Of a stretch of 64,000 bases of DNA, positions 1-13,460 are shown in pieces (position 1 is the first letter of the stretch; each line of letters begins with the position of its first letter). The notes below the pieces were generated by a model. It made no database searches, had not been told where the DNA came from, and saw only the letters and a program-made list of their open reading frames with translations. The DNA is taken from NCBI GenBank assembly GCA_963682055.1, contig OY821747.1:20014258-20078257 (forward strand). Direction: 5' to 3'. Position numbers and translations under genes: made by a program. This DNA comes from Primula veris (lineage: Eukaryota; Streptophyta; Magnoliopsida; Ericales; Primulaceae).

Positions 1-1746
1 CATTACCTAAACCCTAAACCAGAAACCCTAAACCCTGAAACCAAAACCCTAAATCCTAAAACTTATAAATATAAACAAAATGTCGAAAAACAAAAAAGTC
101 GGTAGAAACCGTGTACTATAGGCCATAAATCCAAGAAAAAAAAATGTGGAATATTCCCTATATATGCAAGAACATTACCTAAACCCTAAACCTGAAACCC
201 TAAAACCAAAACCCTAAACCCTAAACCCTAAAACCTATAAATATAAACAAAATGTCAAAAAACAAAAAAGTCGGTAGAAACGTGTACTATAGGCCATAAA
301 TCCAAGAAAAAAAATGTGGAATATTCCCTACATATGCAAGAACATTACCTAAACCCTAAACCTGAAACCCTGAAACCAAAACCCTAAACCCTAAAACTTA
401 TAAATATAAACAAAATGTCGAAAAACAAAAAAGTCGGTAGAAACCGTGTATTATAGGCCATAAATCCAAGAAAAAAATGAGGAATATTCCCTACATATGG
501 AAGAACATTACCTAAACCCTAAAACCAAAACCCTAAACCCTAAAACCTATAAATATAAACAAAATGTCGAAAAACAAAAAAGTCAGTAGAAACCGTGTAC
601 TATAGGCCATAAATCCAAGAAAAAAAATGAGGAATATTCTCTACATATGCAAGAACATTACCTAAACCCTAAAACTAAAACCCTAAACCCTAAAACCAAA
701 ACCCTAAACCCTAAACCATACAAATATAAATAAAATGTCAAAAAACAAAAAAGTCGGTAAAACCCGTGTACTATGGCCCATAAATCCAAGAAAAAAAATG
801 TGGAATAATCCCTACATATGCAAGAACATTACCTAAACCCTAAACCAGAAACCCTAAACCCTGAAACCAAAACCCTAAATCCTAAAACTTATAAATATAA
901 ACAAAATGTCGAAAAACAAAAAAGTCGGTAGAAACCGTGTACTATAGGCCATAAATCCAAGAAAAAAAAATGTGGAATATTCCCTACATATGCAAGAACA
1001 TTACCTAAACCCTAAACCTGAAACCCTAAAACCAATACCCTAAAACCTATAAATATAAACAAAATGTCGAAAAACAAAAAAGTCGGTAGAAACCGTGTAC
1101 TATAGGCCATAAATCCAAGAAAAAAAATGAGAAATATTCCCTACATATGCAAGAACATTACCTAAACCCTAAAACTAAAACCCTAAACCCTAAAACCAAA
1201 ACCCTAAACCCTAAATCCTAAAACCTATAAAAATAAACAAAATGTCGAAAAACAAAAAAGTCGGTAGAAATCGTGTACTATAGGCCATAAATCCAAGAAA
1301 AAAAATGTGGAATATTCCCTACATATGCAAGAACATTACCTAAACCCTAAACCTGAAACCCTAAACCCTGAAACCAAAACCCTAAACCCTAAAACTTATA
1401 AATATAAACAAAATGTTGAAAAACAAAAAAGTCGGTAGAAACCGTGTACTATAGGCCATAAATCCAAGAAAAAAATGAGGAATATTCCCTACATATGCAA
1501 GAACATTACCTAAACCTGAAATCCTAAACCCTAAAACCAAAACCCTAAACCCTAAAACCTTTAAATATAAACAAAATGTCGAAAAACAAAAAAGTCAGTA
1601 GAAACCGTGTACTATAGGCCATAAATCCAAGAAAAAAAATGAGGAATATTCTCTACATATGCAAGAACATTACCTAAACCCTAAAACTAAAACCCTAAAC
1701 CCTAAAACCAAAACCCTAAACCCTAAACCATACAAATATAAATAAA
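1..1746 (+). repeat. Left edge of array: 6-mer HOR with variant monomers
   Basis: This stretch has about ten monomers with ATG near 79, 251, 415, 564, 735, 906, 1064, 1242, 1413 and 1576. The second carries a one-base loss (AGAAACGTGTAC) and the first the rare CCCTATATATGC. Both marks recur near 7875-8015 and 11435-11575, tying the left edge to that super-unit. The monomer at 415 has GTGTATTATAGG, a mark shared with 2621 and 3784. No gene is present. Confidence 0.88.
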
Positions 1747-4072
1747 ATGTCAAAAAACAAAAAAGTCGGTAAAACCCGTGTACTATTGGCCATAAATCCA
1801 AGAAAAAAAATGTGGAATATTCCCTACATATGCAACAACATTACCTAAACCCTAAACTAGAAACCCTAAACCCTGAAACCAAAACCCTAAATCCTAAAAC
1901 TTATAAATATAAACAAAATGTCGAAAAACAAAAAAGTCGGTAGAAACCGTGTACTATAGGCCATAAATCCAAGAAAAAAAAAATGTGGAATATTCCCTAC
2001 ATATGCAAGAACATTACCTAAACCCTAAACCTGAAACCCTAAAACCAAAACCCTAAAACCTATAAATATAAACAAAATGTCGAAAAACAAAAAAGTCGGT
2101 AGAAACCGTGTACTATAGGCCATAAATCCAAGAAAAAAAATGAGGAATATTCCCTACATATGCAAGAACATTACCTAAACCCTAAAACTAAAACCCTAAA
2201 CCCTAAAACCAAAACCCTAAACCCTAAACCCTAAAACCTATAAATATAAACAAAATGTCGAAAAACAAAAAAGTCGGTAGAAATCGTGTACTATAGGCCA
2301 TAAATCCAAGAAAAAAAATGTGGAATATTCCCTACATATGCAAGAACATTACCTAAACCCTAAACCTGAAACCCTAAACCCTGAAACCAAAACCCTAAAT
2401 CCTAAAACTTATAAATATAAACAAAATGTCGAAAAACAAAAAAGTCGGTAGAAACCGTGTACTATAGGCCATAAATCCAAGAAAAAAAATGTGGAATATT
2501 CCCTACATATGCAAGAACATTACCTAAACCATAAACCTGAAACCCTGAAACCAAAACCCTAAACCCTAAAACTTATAAATATAAACAAAATGTCGAAAAA
2601 CAAAAAAGTCGGTAGAAACCGTGTATTATAGGCCATAAATCCAAGAAAAAAATGAGGAATATTCCCTACATATGGAAGAACATTACCTAAACCCTAAAAC
2701 CAAAACCCTAAACCCTAAAACCTATAAATATAAACAAAATGTCGAAAAACAAAAAAGTCAGTAGAAACCGTGTACTATAGGCCATAAATCCAAGAAAAAA
2801 AATGAGGAATATTCTCTACATATGCAAGAACATTACCTAAACCCTAAAACTAAAACCCTAAACCCTAAAACCAAAACCCTAAACCCTAAACCATACAAAT
2901 ATAAATAAAATGTCAAAAAACAAAAAAGTCGGTAAAACCCGTGTACTATTGGCCATAAATCCAAGAAAAAAAATGTGGAATATTCCCTACATATGCAACA
3001 ACATTACCTAAACCCTAAACTAGAAACCCTAAACCCTGAAACCAAAACCCTAAATCCTAAAACTTATAAATATAAACAAAATGTCGAAAAACAAAAAAGT
3101 CGGTAGAAACCGTGTACTATAGGCCATAAATCCAAGAAAAAAAAAATGTGGAATATTCCCTACATATGCAAGAACATTACCTAAACCCTAAACCTGAAAC
3201 CCTAAAACCAAAACCCTAAAACCTATAAATATAAACAAAATGTCGAAAAACAAAAAAGTCGGTAGAAACCGTGTACTATAGGCCATAAATCCAAGAAAAA
3301 AAATGAGGAATATTCCCTACATATGCAAGAACATTACCTAAACCCTAAAACTAAAACCCTAAACCCTAAAACCAAAACCCTAAACCCTAAACCCTAAAAC
3401 CTATAAATATAAACAAAATGTCGAAAAACAAAAAAGTCGGTAGAAATCGTGTACTATAGGCCATAAATCCAAGAAAAAAAATGTGGAATATTCCCTACAT
3501 ATGCAAGAACATTACCTAAACCCTAAACCTGAAACCCTAAACCCTGAAACCAAAACCCTAAATCCTAAAACTTATAAATATAAACAAAATGTCGAAAAAC
3601 AAAAAAGTCGGTAGAAACCGTGTACTATAGGCCATAAATCCAAGAAAAAAAATGTGGAATATTCCCTACATATGCAAGAACATTACCTAAACCATAAACC
3701 TGAAACCCTGAAACCAAAACCCTAAACCCTAAAACTTATAAATATAAACAAAATGTCGAAAAACAAAAAAGTCGGTAGAAACCGTGTATTATAGGCCATA
3801 AATCCAAGAAAAAAATGAGGAATATTCCCTACATATGGAAGAACATTACCTAAACCCTAAAACCAAAACCCTAAACCCTAAAACCTATAAATATAAACAA
3901 AATGTCGAAAAACAAAAAAGTCAGTAGAAACCGTGTACTATAGGCCATAAATCCAAGAAAAAAAATGAGGAATATTCTCTACATATGCAAGAACATTACC
4001 TAAACCCTAAAACTAAAACCCTAAACCCTAAAACCAAAACCCTAAACCCTAAACCATACAAATATAAATAAA
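1747..4072 (+). repeat. Tandem pair of seven-monomer HORs (2 x 1,163 bp)
   Basis: The unit 1747-2909 is repeated at 2910-4072 with an exact offset of 1,163 bp. Shared private marks include TGCAACAACA (1831 and 2994) and GTGTATTATA (2621 and 3784). The order is B-A-A'-D-A-E-C, which is the basic 6-mer with one extra A monomer (ATG 2426). The copies are nearly identical, implying a recent duplication. Confidence 0.92.
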
Positions 4073-4578
4073 ATGTCAAAAAACAAAAAAGTCGGTAAAA
4101 CCCGTGTACTATGGCCCATAAATCCAAGAAAAAAAATGTGGAATAATCCCTACATATGCAAGAACATTACCTAAACCCTAAACCAGAAACCCTAAACCCT
4201 GAAACCAAAACCCTAAATCCTAAAAATATAAATATAAACAAAATGTCGAAAAACAAAAAAGTCGGTAGAAACCGTGTACTATAGGCCATAAATCCAAGAA
4301 AAAAAAATGTGGAATATTCCCTACATATGCAAGAACATTACCTAAACCCTAAACCTGAAACCCTAAAACCAAAACCCTAAAACCTATAAATATAAACAAA
4401 ATGTCGAAAAACAAAAAAGTCGGTAGAAACCGTGTACTATAGGCCATAAATCCAAGAAAAAAAATGAGGAATATTCCCTACATATGCAAGAACATTACCT
4501 AAACCCTAAAACTAAAACCCTAAACCCTAAAACCAAAACCCTAAACCCTAAATCCTAAAACCTATAAAAATAAACAAA
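4073..4578 (+). repeat. B-A-A' link between HOR blocks
   Basis: The first monomer carries CTATGGCCCAT and GAATAATCCC, both shared with 735-830 at an offset of 3,338 bp rather than with the immediately preceding B monomers. The copy therefore comes from the far side of the 7-mer tandem pair. The next monomer has CCTAAAAATATAAAT in place of ACTTATAAAT. Confidence 0.85.
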
Positions 4579-7500
4579 ATGTCGAAAAACAAAAAAGTCG
4601 GTAGAAATCGTGTACTATAGGCCATAAATCCAAGAAAAAAAATGTGGAATATTCCCTACATATGCAAGAACATTACCTAAACCCTAAACCTGAAACCCTA
4701 AACCCTGAAACCAAAACCCTAAACCCTAAAACTTATAAATATAAACAAAATGTTGAAAAACAAAAAAGTCGGTAGAAACCGTGTACTATAGGCCATAAAT
4801 CCAAGAAAAAAATGAGGAATATTCCCTACATATGCAAGAACATTACCTAAACCTGAAATCCTAAACCCTAAAACCAAAACCCTAAACCCTAAAACCTATA
4901 AATATAAACAAAATGTTGAAAAACAAAAAAGTCTGTAGAAACTATGTACTATATGCCATAAATCCAAGAAAAAAAATGAGGAATATTCTCTACATATGCA
5001 AGAACATTACCTAAACCCTAAAACTAAAACCCTAAACCCTAAAACCAAAACCCTAAACCCTAAACCATACAAATATAAATAAAATGTCAAAAAACAAAAA
5101 AGTCGGTAAAACCCGTGTACTATTGGCCATAAATCCAAGAAAAAAAATGTGGAATATTCCCTACATATGCAACAACATTACCTAAACCCTAAACTAGAAA
5201 CCCTAAACCCTGAAACCAAAACCCTAAATCCTAAAACTTATAAATATAAACAAAATGTCGAAAAACAAAAAAGTCGGTAGAAACCGTGTACTATAGGCCA
5301 TAAATCCAAGAAAAAAAAATGTGGAATATTCCCTACATATGCAAGAACATTACCTAAACCCTAAACCTGAAACCCTAAAACCAAAACCCTAAAACCTATA
5401 AATATAAACAAAATGTCGAAAAACAAAAAAGTCGGTAGAAACCGTGTACTATAGGCCATAAATCCAAGAAAAAAAATGAGGAATATTCCCTACATATGCA
5501 AGAACATTACCTAAACCCTAAAACTAAAACCCTAAACCCTAAAACCAAAACCCTAAACCCTAAACCCTAAAACCTATAAATATAAACAAAATGTCGAAAA
5601 ACAAAAAAGTCGGTAGAAATCGTGTACTATAGGCCATAAATCCAAGAAAAAAAATGTGGAATATTCCCTACATATGCAAGAACATTACCTAAACCCTAAA
5701 ACTAAAACCCTAAACCCTGAAACCAAAACCCTAAACCCTAAACCCTAAAACCTATAAATATAAACAAAATGTCGAAAAACAAAAAAGTCGGTAGAAATCG
5801 TGTACTATTAGCCATAAATCCAAGAAAAAAAATGTGGAATATTCCCTACATATGCAAGAACATTACCTAAACCCTAAACCTGAAACCCTAAACCCTGAAA
5901 CCAAAACCCTAAATCCTAAAACTTATAAATATAAACAAAATGTCGAAAAACAAAAAGGTCGGTAGAAACCGTGTACTATAGGCCATAAATCCAAGAAAAA
6001 AAAATGTGGAATATTCCCTACATATGCAAGAACATTACCTAAACCCTAAACCTGAAACCCTAAAACCAAAACCCTAAAACCTATAAATATAAACAAAATG
6101 TCGAAAAACAAAAAAGTCGGTAGAAACCGTGTACTATAGGCCATAAATCCAAGAAAAAAAATGAGGAATATTCCCTACATATGCAAGAACATTACCTAAA
6201 CCCTAAAACTAAAACCCTAAACCCTAAAACCAAAACCCTAAACCCTAAACCCTAAAACCTATAAATATAAACAAAATGTCGAAAAACAAAAAAGTCGGTA
6301 GAAATCGTGTACTATAGGCCATAAATCCAAGAAAAAAAATGTGGAATATTCCCTACATATGCAAGAACATTACCTAAACCCTAAACCTGAAACCCTAAAC
6401 CCTGAAACCAAAACCCTAAACCCTAAAACTTATAAATATAAACAAAATGTCGAAAAACAAAAAAGTCGGTAGAAACCGTGTACTAAGGCCATAAATACAA
6501 GAAAAAAATGAGGAATATTCCCTACATATGCAAGAACATTACCTAAACCCTAAAACCAAAACCCTAAACCCTAAAACCTATAAATATAAACAAAATGTCG
6601 AAAAACAAAAAAGTCGGTAGAAACCGTGTACTATAGGCCATAAATCCAAGAAAAAAAATGAGGAATATTCTCACATATGCAAGAACATTACCTAAACCCT
6701 AAAACTAAAACCCTAAACCCTAAAACCAAAACCCTAAACCCTAAACCATACAAATATAAATAAAATGTCAAAAAACAAAAAAGTCGAGAAAACCCGTGTA
6801 CTATTGGCCATAAATCCAAGAAAAAAAATGTGGAATATTCCCTACATATGCAAGAACATTACCTAAACCCTAAACCAGAAACCTTAAACCCTGAAACCAA
6901 AACCCTAAATCCTAAAACTTATTAATATAAACAAAATGTCGAAAAACAAAAAAGTCGGTAGAAACCGTGTACTATAGGCCATAAATCCAAGAAAAAAAAA
7001 TGTGGAATATTCCCTACATATGCAAGAACATTACCTAAACCCTAAACCTGAAACCCTAAACCCTAAAACAAAAACCTTAAACCCTAAACCCTAAAACCTA
7101 TAAATATAAACAAAATGTCGAAAAACAAAAAAGTCGGTAGAAACCGTATACTATAGGCCATAAATCCAAGAAAAAAAATGAGGAATATTCCCTACATATG
7201 CAAGAACATTATCTAAACCCTAAACCAGAAACCCTAAACCCTGAAACCAGAACCCTAAACCCGAAAACTTATAAATATAAACAAAATTTTGAAAAACAAA
7301 AAAGTCGGTAGAAACCGTGTACTATAGGCCATAAATCCAAGAAAAAAATGAGGAATATTCCCTACATATGCAAGAACATTACCTAAACCCTAAACCTGAA
7401 ACCCTAAACCCTAAAACCAAAACCCTAAACCCTAAAACCTATAAATATAAATAAAATGTGGAAAAACAAAAAAGTCGGTAGAAACTGTGTACTATAAGCC

Positions 7501-8153
7501 ATAAATCCAAGAAAAAAAATGAGGAATATTCCCTACATATGCAAGAACATTACCTAAAACCTAAAACTAAAACCCTAAACCCTAAAACCAAAACCCCAAA
7601 CCCTAAACCATACAAATATAAATAAAATGTCAAAAAACAAAAAAGTCGGTAAAACCCGTGTACTATTGGCCATAAATCCAAGAAAAAAAATGTGGAATAT
7701 TCCCTACATATGCAAGAACATTACCTAAACCCTAAACCAGAAACCCTAAACCCTGAAACCAAAACCCTAAATCCTAAAACTTATAAATATAAACAAAATG
7801 TCGAAAAACAAAAAAGTCGGTAGAAACCGTGTACTATAGGCCATAAATCCAAGAAAAAAAAAAGTGGAATATTCCCTATATATGCAAGAACATTACCTAA
7901 ACCCTAAACCTGAAACACTAAACCCTAAAACCAAAACCCTAAAACCAAAACCCTAAAACCTATAAATATAAACAAAATGTCGAAAAACAAAAAAGTCGGT
8001 AGAAACGTGTACTATAGGCCATAAATCCAAGAAAAAAAATGTGGAATATTCCCTACATATGCAAGAACATTACCTAAACCCTAAAACTAAAACCCTAAAC
8101 CCTAAAACCAAAACCCTAAACCCTAAACCCTAAAACCTATAAATATAAACAAA
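4579..8153 (+). repeat. 3.56 kb super-unit, copy 1 (3,575 bp)
   Basis: A block of about 21 monomers starts at a type D ATG and is repeated immediately downstream. The offset is 3,575 bp at the left end and 3,561 bp after a two-unit (14 bp) loss in the second copy. Shared marks include TACTATTAGCC (5800 and 9361), CTAAGGCCATAAATACAAG (about 6482 and 10042), TTATTAATATAAAC (6921 and 10482), CAAAATTTTGAAAAAC (about 7285 and 10845) and CCCTATATATGC. It contains the marker cassette described at 6766-8153. Confidence 0.92.
6766..8153 (+). repeat. Marker cassette of the left domain (first of ten copies)
   Basis: A chain of rare monomers in fixed order: GTCGAGAAAACCCG type B; a type A with TTATTAATATAAAC; AAAACAAAAACCTTAAACC followed by AACCGTATACTATAGG; ACATTATCTAAACC; CAGAACCCTAAACCCGAAAACTT; AAATGTGGAAAAAC with AACTGTGTACTATAAGCC; and AAAACCCCAAACCC before the next B. 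The TTATTAATATA mark lies at 6921, 10482, 12360, 14909, 17264, 20181, 22536, 25213, 26052 and 27916. Not every copy is complete. Confidence 0.88.
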
Positions 8154-11100
8154 ATGTCGAAAAACAAAAAAGTCGGTAGAAATCGTGTACTATAGGCCAT
8201 AAATCCAAGAAAAAAAATGTGGAATATTCCCTACATATGCAAGAACATTACCTAAACCCTAAACCTGAAACCCTAAACCCTGAAACCAAAACCCTAAACC
8301 CTAAAACTTATAAATATAAACAAAATGTTGAAAAACAAAAAAGTCGGTAGAAACCGTGTACTATAGGCCATAAATCCAAGAAAAAAATGAGGAATATTCC
8401 CTACATATGCAAGAACATTACCTAAACCTGAAATCCTAAACCCTAAAACCAAAACCCTAAACCCTAAAACCTATAAATATAAACAAAATGTTGAAAAACA
8501 AAAAAGTCGGTAGAAACTGTGTACTATATGCCATAAATCCAAGAAAAAAAATGAGGAATATTCTCTACATATGCAAGAACATTACCTAAACCCTAAAACT
8601 AAAACCCTAAACCCTAAAACCAAAACCCTAAACCCTAAACCATACAAATATAAATAAAATGTCAAAAAACAAAAAAGTCGGTAAAACCCGTGTACTATTG
8701 GCCATAAATCCAAGAAAAAAAATGTGGAATATTCCCTACATATGCAACAACATTACCTAAACCCTAAACTAGAAACCCTAAACCCTGAAACCAAAACCCT
8801 AAATCCTAAAACTTATAAATATAAACAAAATGTCGAAAAACAAAAAAGTCGGTAGAAACCGTGTACTATAGGCCATAAATCCAAGAAAAAAAAATGTGGA
8901 ATATTCCCTACATATGCAAGAACATTACCTAAACCCTAAACCTGAAACCCTAAAACCAAAACCCTAAAACCTATAAATATAAACAAAATGTCGAAAAACA
9001 AAAAAGTCGGTAGAAACCGTGTACTATAGGCCATAAATCCAAGAAAAAAAATGAGGAATATTCCCTACATATGCAAGAACATTACCTAAACCCTAAAACT
9101 AAAACCCTAAACCCTAAAACCAAAACCCTAAAACCTATAAATATAAACAAAATGTCGAAAAACAAAAAAGTCGGTAGAAATCGTGTACTATAGGCCATAA
9201 ATCCAAGAAAAAAAATGTGGAATATTCCCTACATATGCAAGAACATTACCTAAACCCTAAAACTAAAACCCTAAACCCTGAAACCAAAACCCTAAACCCT
9301 AAACCCTAAAACCTATAAATATAAACAAAATGTCGAAAAACAAAAAAGTCGGTAGAAATCGTGTACTATTAGCCATAAATCCAAGAAAAAAAATGTGGAA
9401 TATTCCCTACATATGCAAGAACATTACCTAAACCCTAAACCTGAAACCCTAAACCCTGAAACCAAAACCCTAAATCCTAAAACTTATAAATATAAACAAA
9501 ATGTCGAAAAACAAAAAAGTCGGTAGAAACCGTGTACTATAGGCCATAAATCCAAGAAAAAAAAATGTGGAATATTCCCTACATATGCAAGAACATTACC
9601 TAAACCCTAAACCTGAAACCCTAAAACCAAAACCCTAAAACCTATAAATATAAACAAAATGTCGAAAAACAAAAAAGTCGGTAGAAACCGTGTACTATAG
9701 GCCATAAATCCAAGAAAAAAAATGAGGAATATTCCCTACATATGCAAGAACATTACCTAAACCCTAAAACTAAAACCCTAAACCCTAAAACCAAAACCCT
9801 AAACCCTAAACCCTAAAACCTATAAATATAAACAAAATGTCGAAAAACAAAAAAGTCGGTAGAAATCGTGTACTATAGGCCATAAATCCAAGAAAAAAAA
9901 TGTGGAATATTCCCTACATATGCAAGAACATTACCTAAACCCTAAACCTGAAACCCTAAACCCTGAAACCAAAACCCTAAACCCTAAAACTTATAAATAT
10001 AAACAAAATGTCGAAAAACAAAAAAGTCGGTAGAAACCGTGTACTAAGGCCATAAATACAAGAAAAAAATGAGGAATATTCCCTACATATGCAAGAACAT
10101 TACCTAAACCCTAAAACCAAAACCCTAAACCCTAAAACCTATAAATATAAACAAAATGTCGAAAAACAAAAAAGTCGGTAGAAACCGTGTACTATAGGCC
10201 ATAAATCCAAGAAAAAAAATGAGGAATATTCTCACATATGCAAGAACATTACCTAAACCCTAAAACTAAAACCCTAAACCCTAAAACCAAAACCCTAAAC
10301 CCTAAACCATACAAATATAAATAAAATGTCAAAAAACAAAAAAGTCGAGAAAACCCGTGTACTATTGGCCATAAATCCAAGAAAAAAAATGTGGAATATT
10401 CCCTACATATGCAAGAACATTACCTAAACCCTAAACCAGAAACCTTAAACCCTGAAACCAAAACCCTAAATCCTAAAACTTATTAATATAAACAAAATGT
10501 CGAAAAACAAAAAAGTCGGTAGAAACCGTGTACTATAGGCCATAAATCCAAGAAAAAAAAATGTGGAATATTCCCTACATATGCAAGAACATTACCTAAA
10601 CCCTAAACCTGAAACCCTAAACCCTAAAACAAAAACCTTAAACCCTAAACCCTAAAACCTATAAATATAAACAAAATGTCGAAAAACAAAAAAGTCGGTA
10701 GAAACCGTATACTATAGGCCATAAATCCAAGAAAAAAAATGAGGAATATTCCCTACATATGCAAGAACATTATCTAAACCCTAAACCAGAAACCCTAAAC
10801 CCTGAAACCAGAACCCTAAACCCGAAAACTTATAAATATAAACAAAATTTTGAAAAACAAAAAAGTCGGTAGAAACCGTGTACTATAGGCCATAAATCCA
10901 AGAAAAAAATGAGGAATATTCCCTACATATGCAAGAACATTACCTAAACCCTAAACCTGAAACCCTAAACCCTAAAACCAAAACCCTAAACCCTAAAACC
11001 TATAAATATAAATAAAATGTGGAAAAACAAAAAAGTCGGTAGAAACTGTGTACTATAAGCCATAAATCCAAGAAAAAAAATGAGGAATATTCCCTACATA

Positions 11101-11714
11101 TGCAAGAACATTACCTAAAACCTAAAACTAAAACCCTAAACCCTAAAACCAAAACCCCAAACCCTAAACCATACAAATATAAATAAAATGTCAAAAAACA
11201 AAAAAGTCGGTAAAACCCGTGTACTATTGGCCATAAATCCAAGAAAAAAAATGTGGAATATTCCCTACATATGCAAGAACATTACCTAAACCCTAAACCA
11301 GAAACCCTAAACCCTGAAACCAAAACCCTAAATCCTAAAACTTATAAATATAAACAAAATGTCGAAAAACAAAAAAGTCGGTAGAAACCGTGTACTATAG
11401 GCCATAAATCCAAGAAAAAAAAAAGTGGAATATTCCCTATATATGCAAGAACATTACCTAAACCCTAAACCTGAAACACTAAACCCTAAAACCAAAACCC
11501 TAAAACCAAAACCCTAAAACCTATAAATATAAACAAAATGTCGAAAAACAAAAAAGTCGGTAGAAACGTGTACTATAGGCCATAAATCCAAGAAAAAAAA
11601 TGTGGAATATTCCCTACATATGCAAGAACATTACCTAAACCCTAAAACTAAAACCCTAAACCCTAAAACCAAAACCCTAAACCCTAAACCCTAAAACCTA
11701 TAAATATAAACAAA
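8154..11714 (+). repeat. 3.56 kb super-unit, copy 2 (3,561 bp)
   Basis: This is a near-identical tandem copy of 4579-8153. Differences noted are the loss of CCCTAAACCCTAAA near 9128 and point changes such as AGAAACTATGTAC in copy 1 (about 4940) against AGAAACTGTGTAC here (about 8510). It ends at the next homologous type D ATG (11715). Confidence 0.92.
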
Positions 11715-13105
11715 ATGTCGAAAAACAAAAAAGTCGGTAGAAATCGTGTACTATAGGCCATAAATCCAAGAAAAAAAATGTGGAATATTCCCTACATATG
11801 CAAGAACATTACCTAAACCCTAAACCTGAAACCCTAAACCCTGAAACCAAAACCCTAAACCCTAAAACTTATAAATATAAACAAAATGTCGAAAAACAAA
11901 AAAGTCGGTAGAAACCGTGTACTAAGGCCATAAATACAAGAAAAAAATGAGGAATATTCCCTACATATGCAAGAACATTACCTAAACCCTAAAACCAAAA
12001 CCCTAAAACCTAAAACCTATAAATATAAACAAAATGTCGAAAAACAAAAAAGTCGGTAGAAACCGTGTACTATAGGCCATAAATCCAAGAAAAAAAATGA
12101 GGAATATTCTCACATATGCAAGAACATTACCTAAACCCTAAAACTAAAACCCTAAACCCTAAAACCAAAACCCTAAACCCTAAACCATACAAATATAAAT
12201 AAAATGTCAAAAAACAAAAAAGTCGAGAAAACCCGTGTACTATTGGCCATAAATCCAAGAAAAAAAATGTGGAATATTCCCTACATATGCAAGAACATTA
12301 CCTAAACCCTAAACCAGAAACCTTAAACCCTGAAACCAAAACCCTAAATCCTAAAACTTATTAATATAAACAAAATGTCGAAAAACAAAAAAGTCGGTAG
12401 AAACCGTGTACTATAGGCCATAAATCCAAGAAAAAAAAATGTGGAATATTCCCTACATATGCAAGAACATTACCTAAACCCTAAACCTGAAACCCTAAAC
12501 CCTAAAACAAAAACCTTAAACCCTAAACCCTAAAACCTATAAATATAAACAAAATGTCGAAAAACAAAAAAGTCGGTAGAAACCGTATACTATAGGCCAT
12601 AAATCCAAGAAAAAAAATGAGGAATATTCCCTACATATGCAAGAACATTATCTAAACCCTAAACCAGAAACCCTAAACCCTGAAACCAGAACCCTAAACC
12701 CGAAAACTTATAAATATAAACAAAATGTTGAAAAACAAAAAAGTCGGTAGAAACCGTGTACTATAGGCCATAAATCCAAGAAAAAAATGAGGAATATTCC
12801 CTACATATGCAAGAACATTACCTAAACCCTAAACCTGAAACCCTAAACCCTAAAACCAAAACCCTAAACCCTAAAACCTATAAATATAAATAAAATGTGG
12901 AAAAACAAAAAAGTCGGTAGAAACTGTGTACTATAAGCCATAAATCCAAGAAAAAAAATGAGGAATATTCCCTACATATGCAAGAACATTACCTAAAACC
13001 TAAAACTAAAACCCTAAACCCTAAAACCAAAACCCCAAACCCTAAACCATACAAATATAAATAAAATGTCAAAAAACAAAAAAGTCGGTAAAACCCGTGT
13101 ACTAT
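11715..13105 (+). repeat. Partial third super-unit copy (+1,878 bp from 9837)
   Basis: This sequence follows 9837-11227 at an offset of 1,878 bp, including CTAAGGCCATAAATACAAG and TTATTAATATAAAC (12360). The likeness stops where this copy reads TACTATAGGCC and the source reads TACTATTGGCC. A junction therefore lies near 13100, after a type B start, making a chimeric B monomer. Confidence 0.87.
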
Positions 13106-13460
13106 AGGCCATAAATCCAAGAAAAAAAATGTGGAATATTCCCTACATATGCAAGAACATTACCTAAACCCTAAACCTGAAACCCTAAACCCTGAAACCA
13201 AAACCCTAAATCCTAAAACTTATAAATATAAACAAAATGTCGAAAAACAAAAAAGTCGGTAGAAACCGTGTACTATAGGCCATAAATCCAAGAAAAAAAA
13301 ATGTGGAATATTCCCTACATATGCAAGAACATTACCTAAACCCTAAACCTGAAACCCTAAAACCAAAACCCTAAAACCTATAAATATAAACAAAATGTCG
13401 AAAAACAAAAAAGTCGGTAGAAACCGTGTACTATAGGCCATAAATCCAAGAAAAAAAATG
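13106..13460 (+). repeat. A-A monomer link
   Basis: Two ordinary type A-like monomers join the partial super-unit to the next large duplicated block. There is no gene and no non-satellite sequence. Confidence 0.8.
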
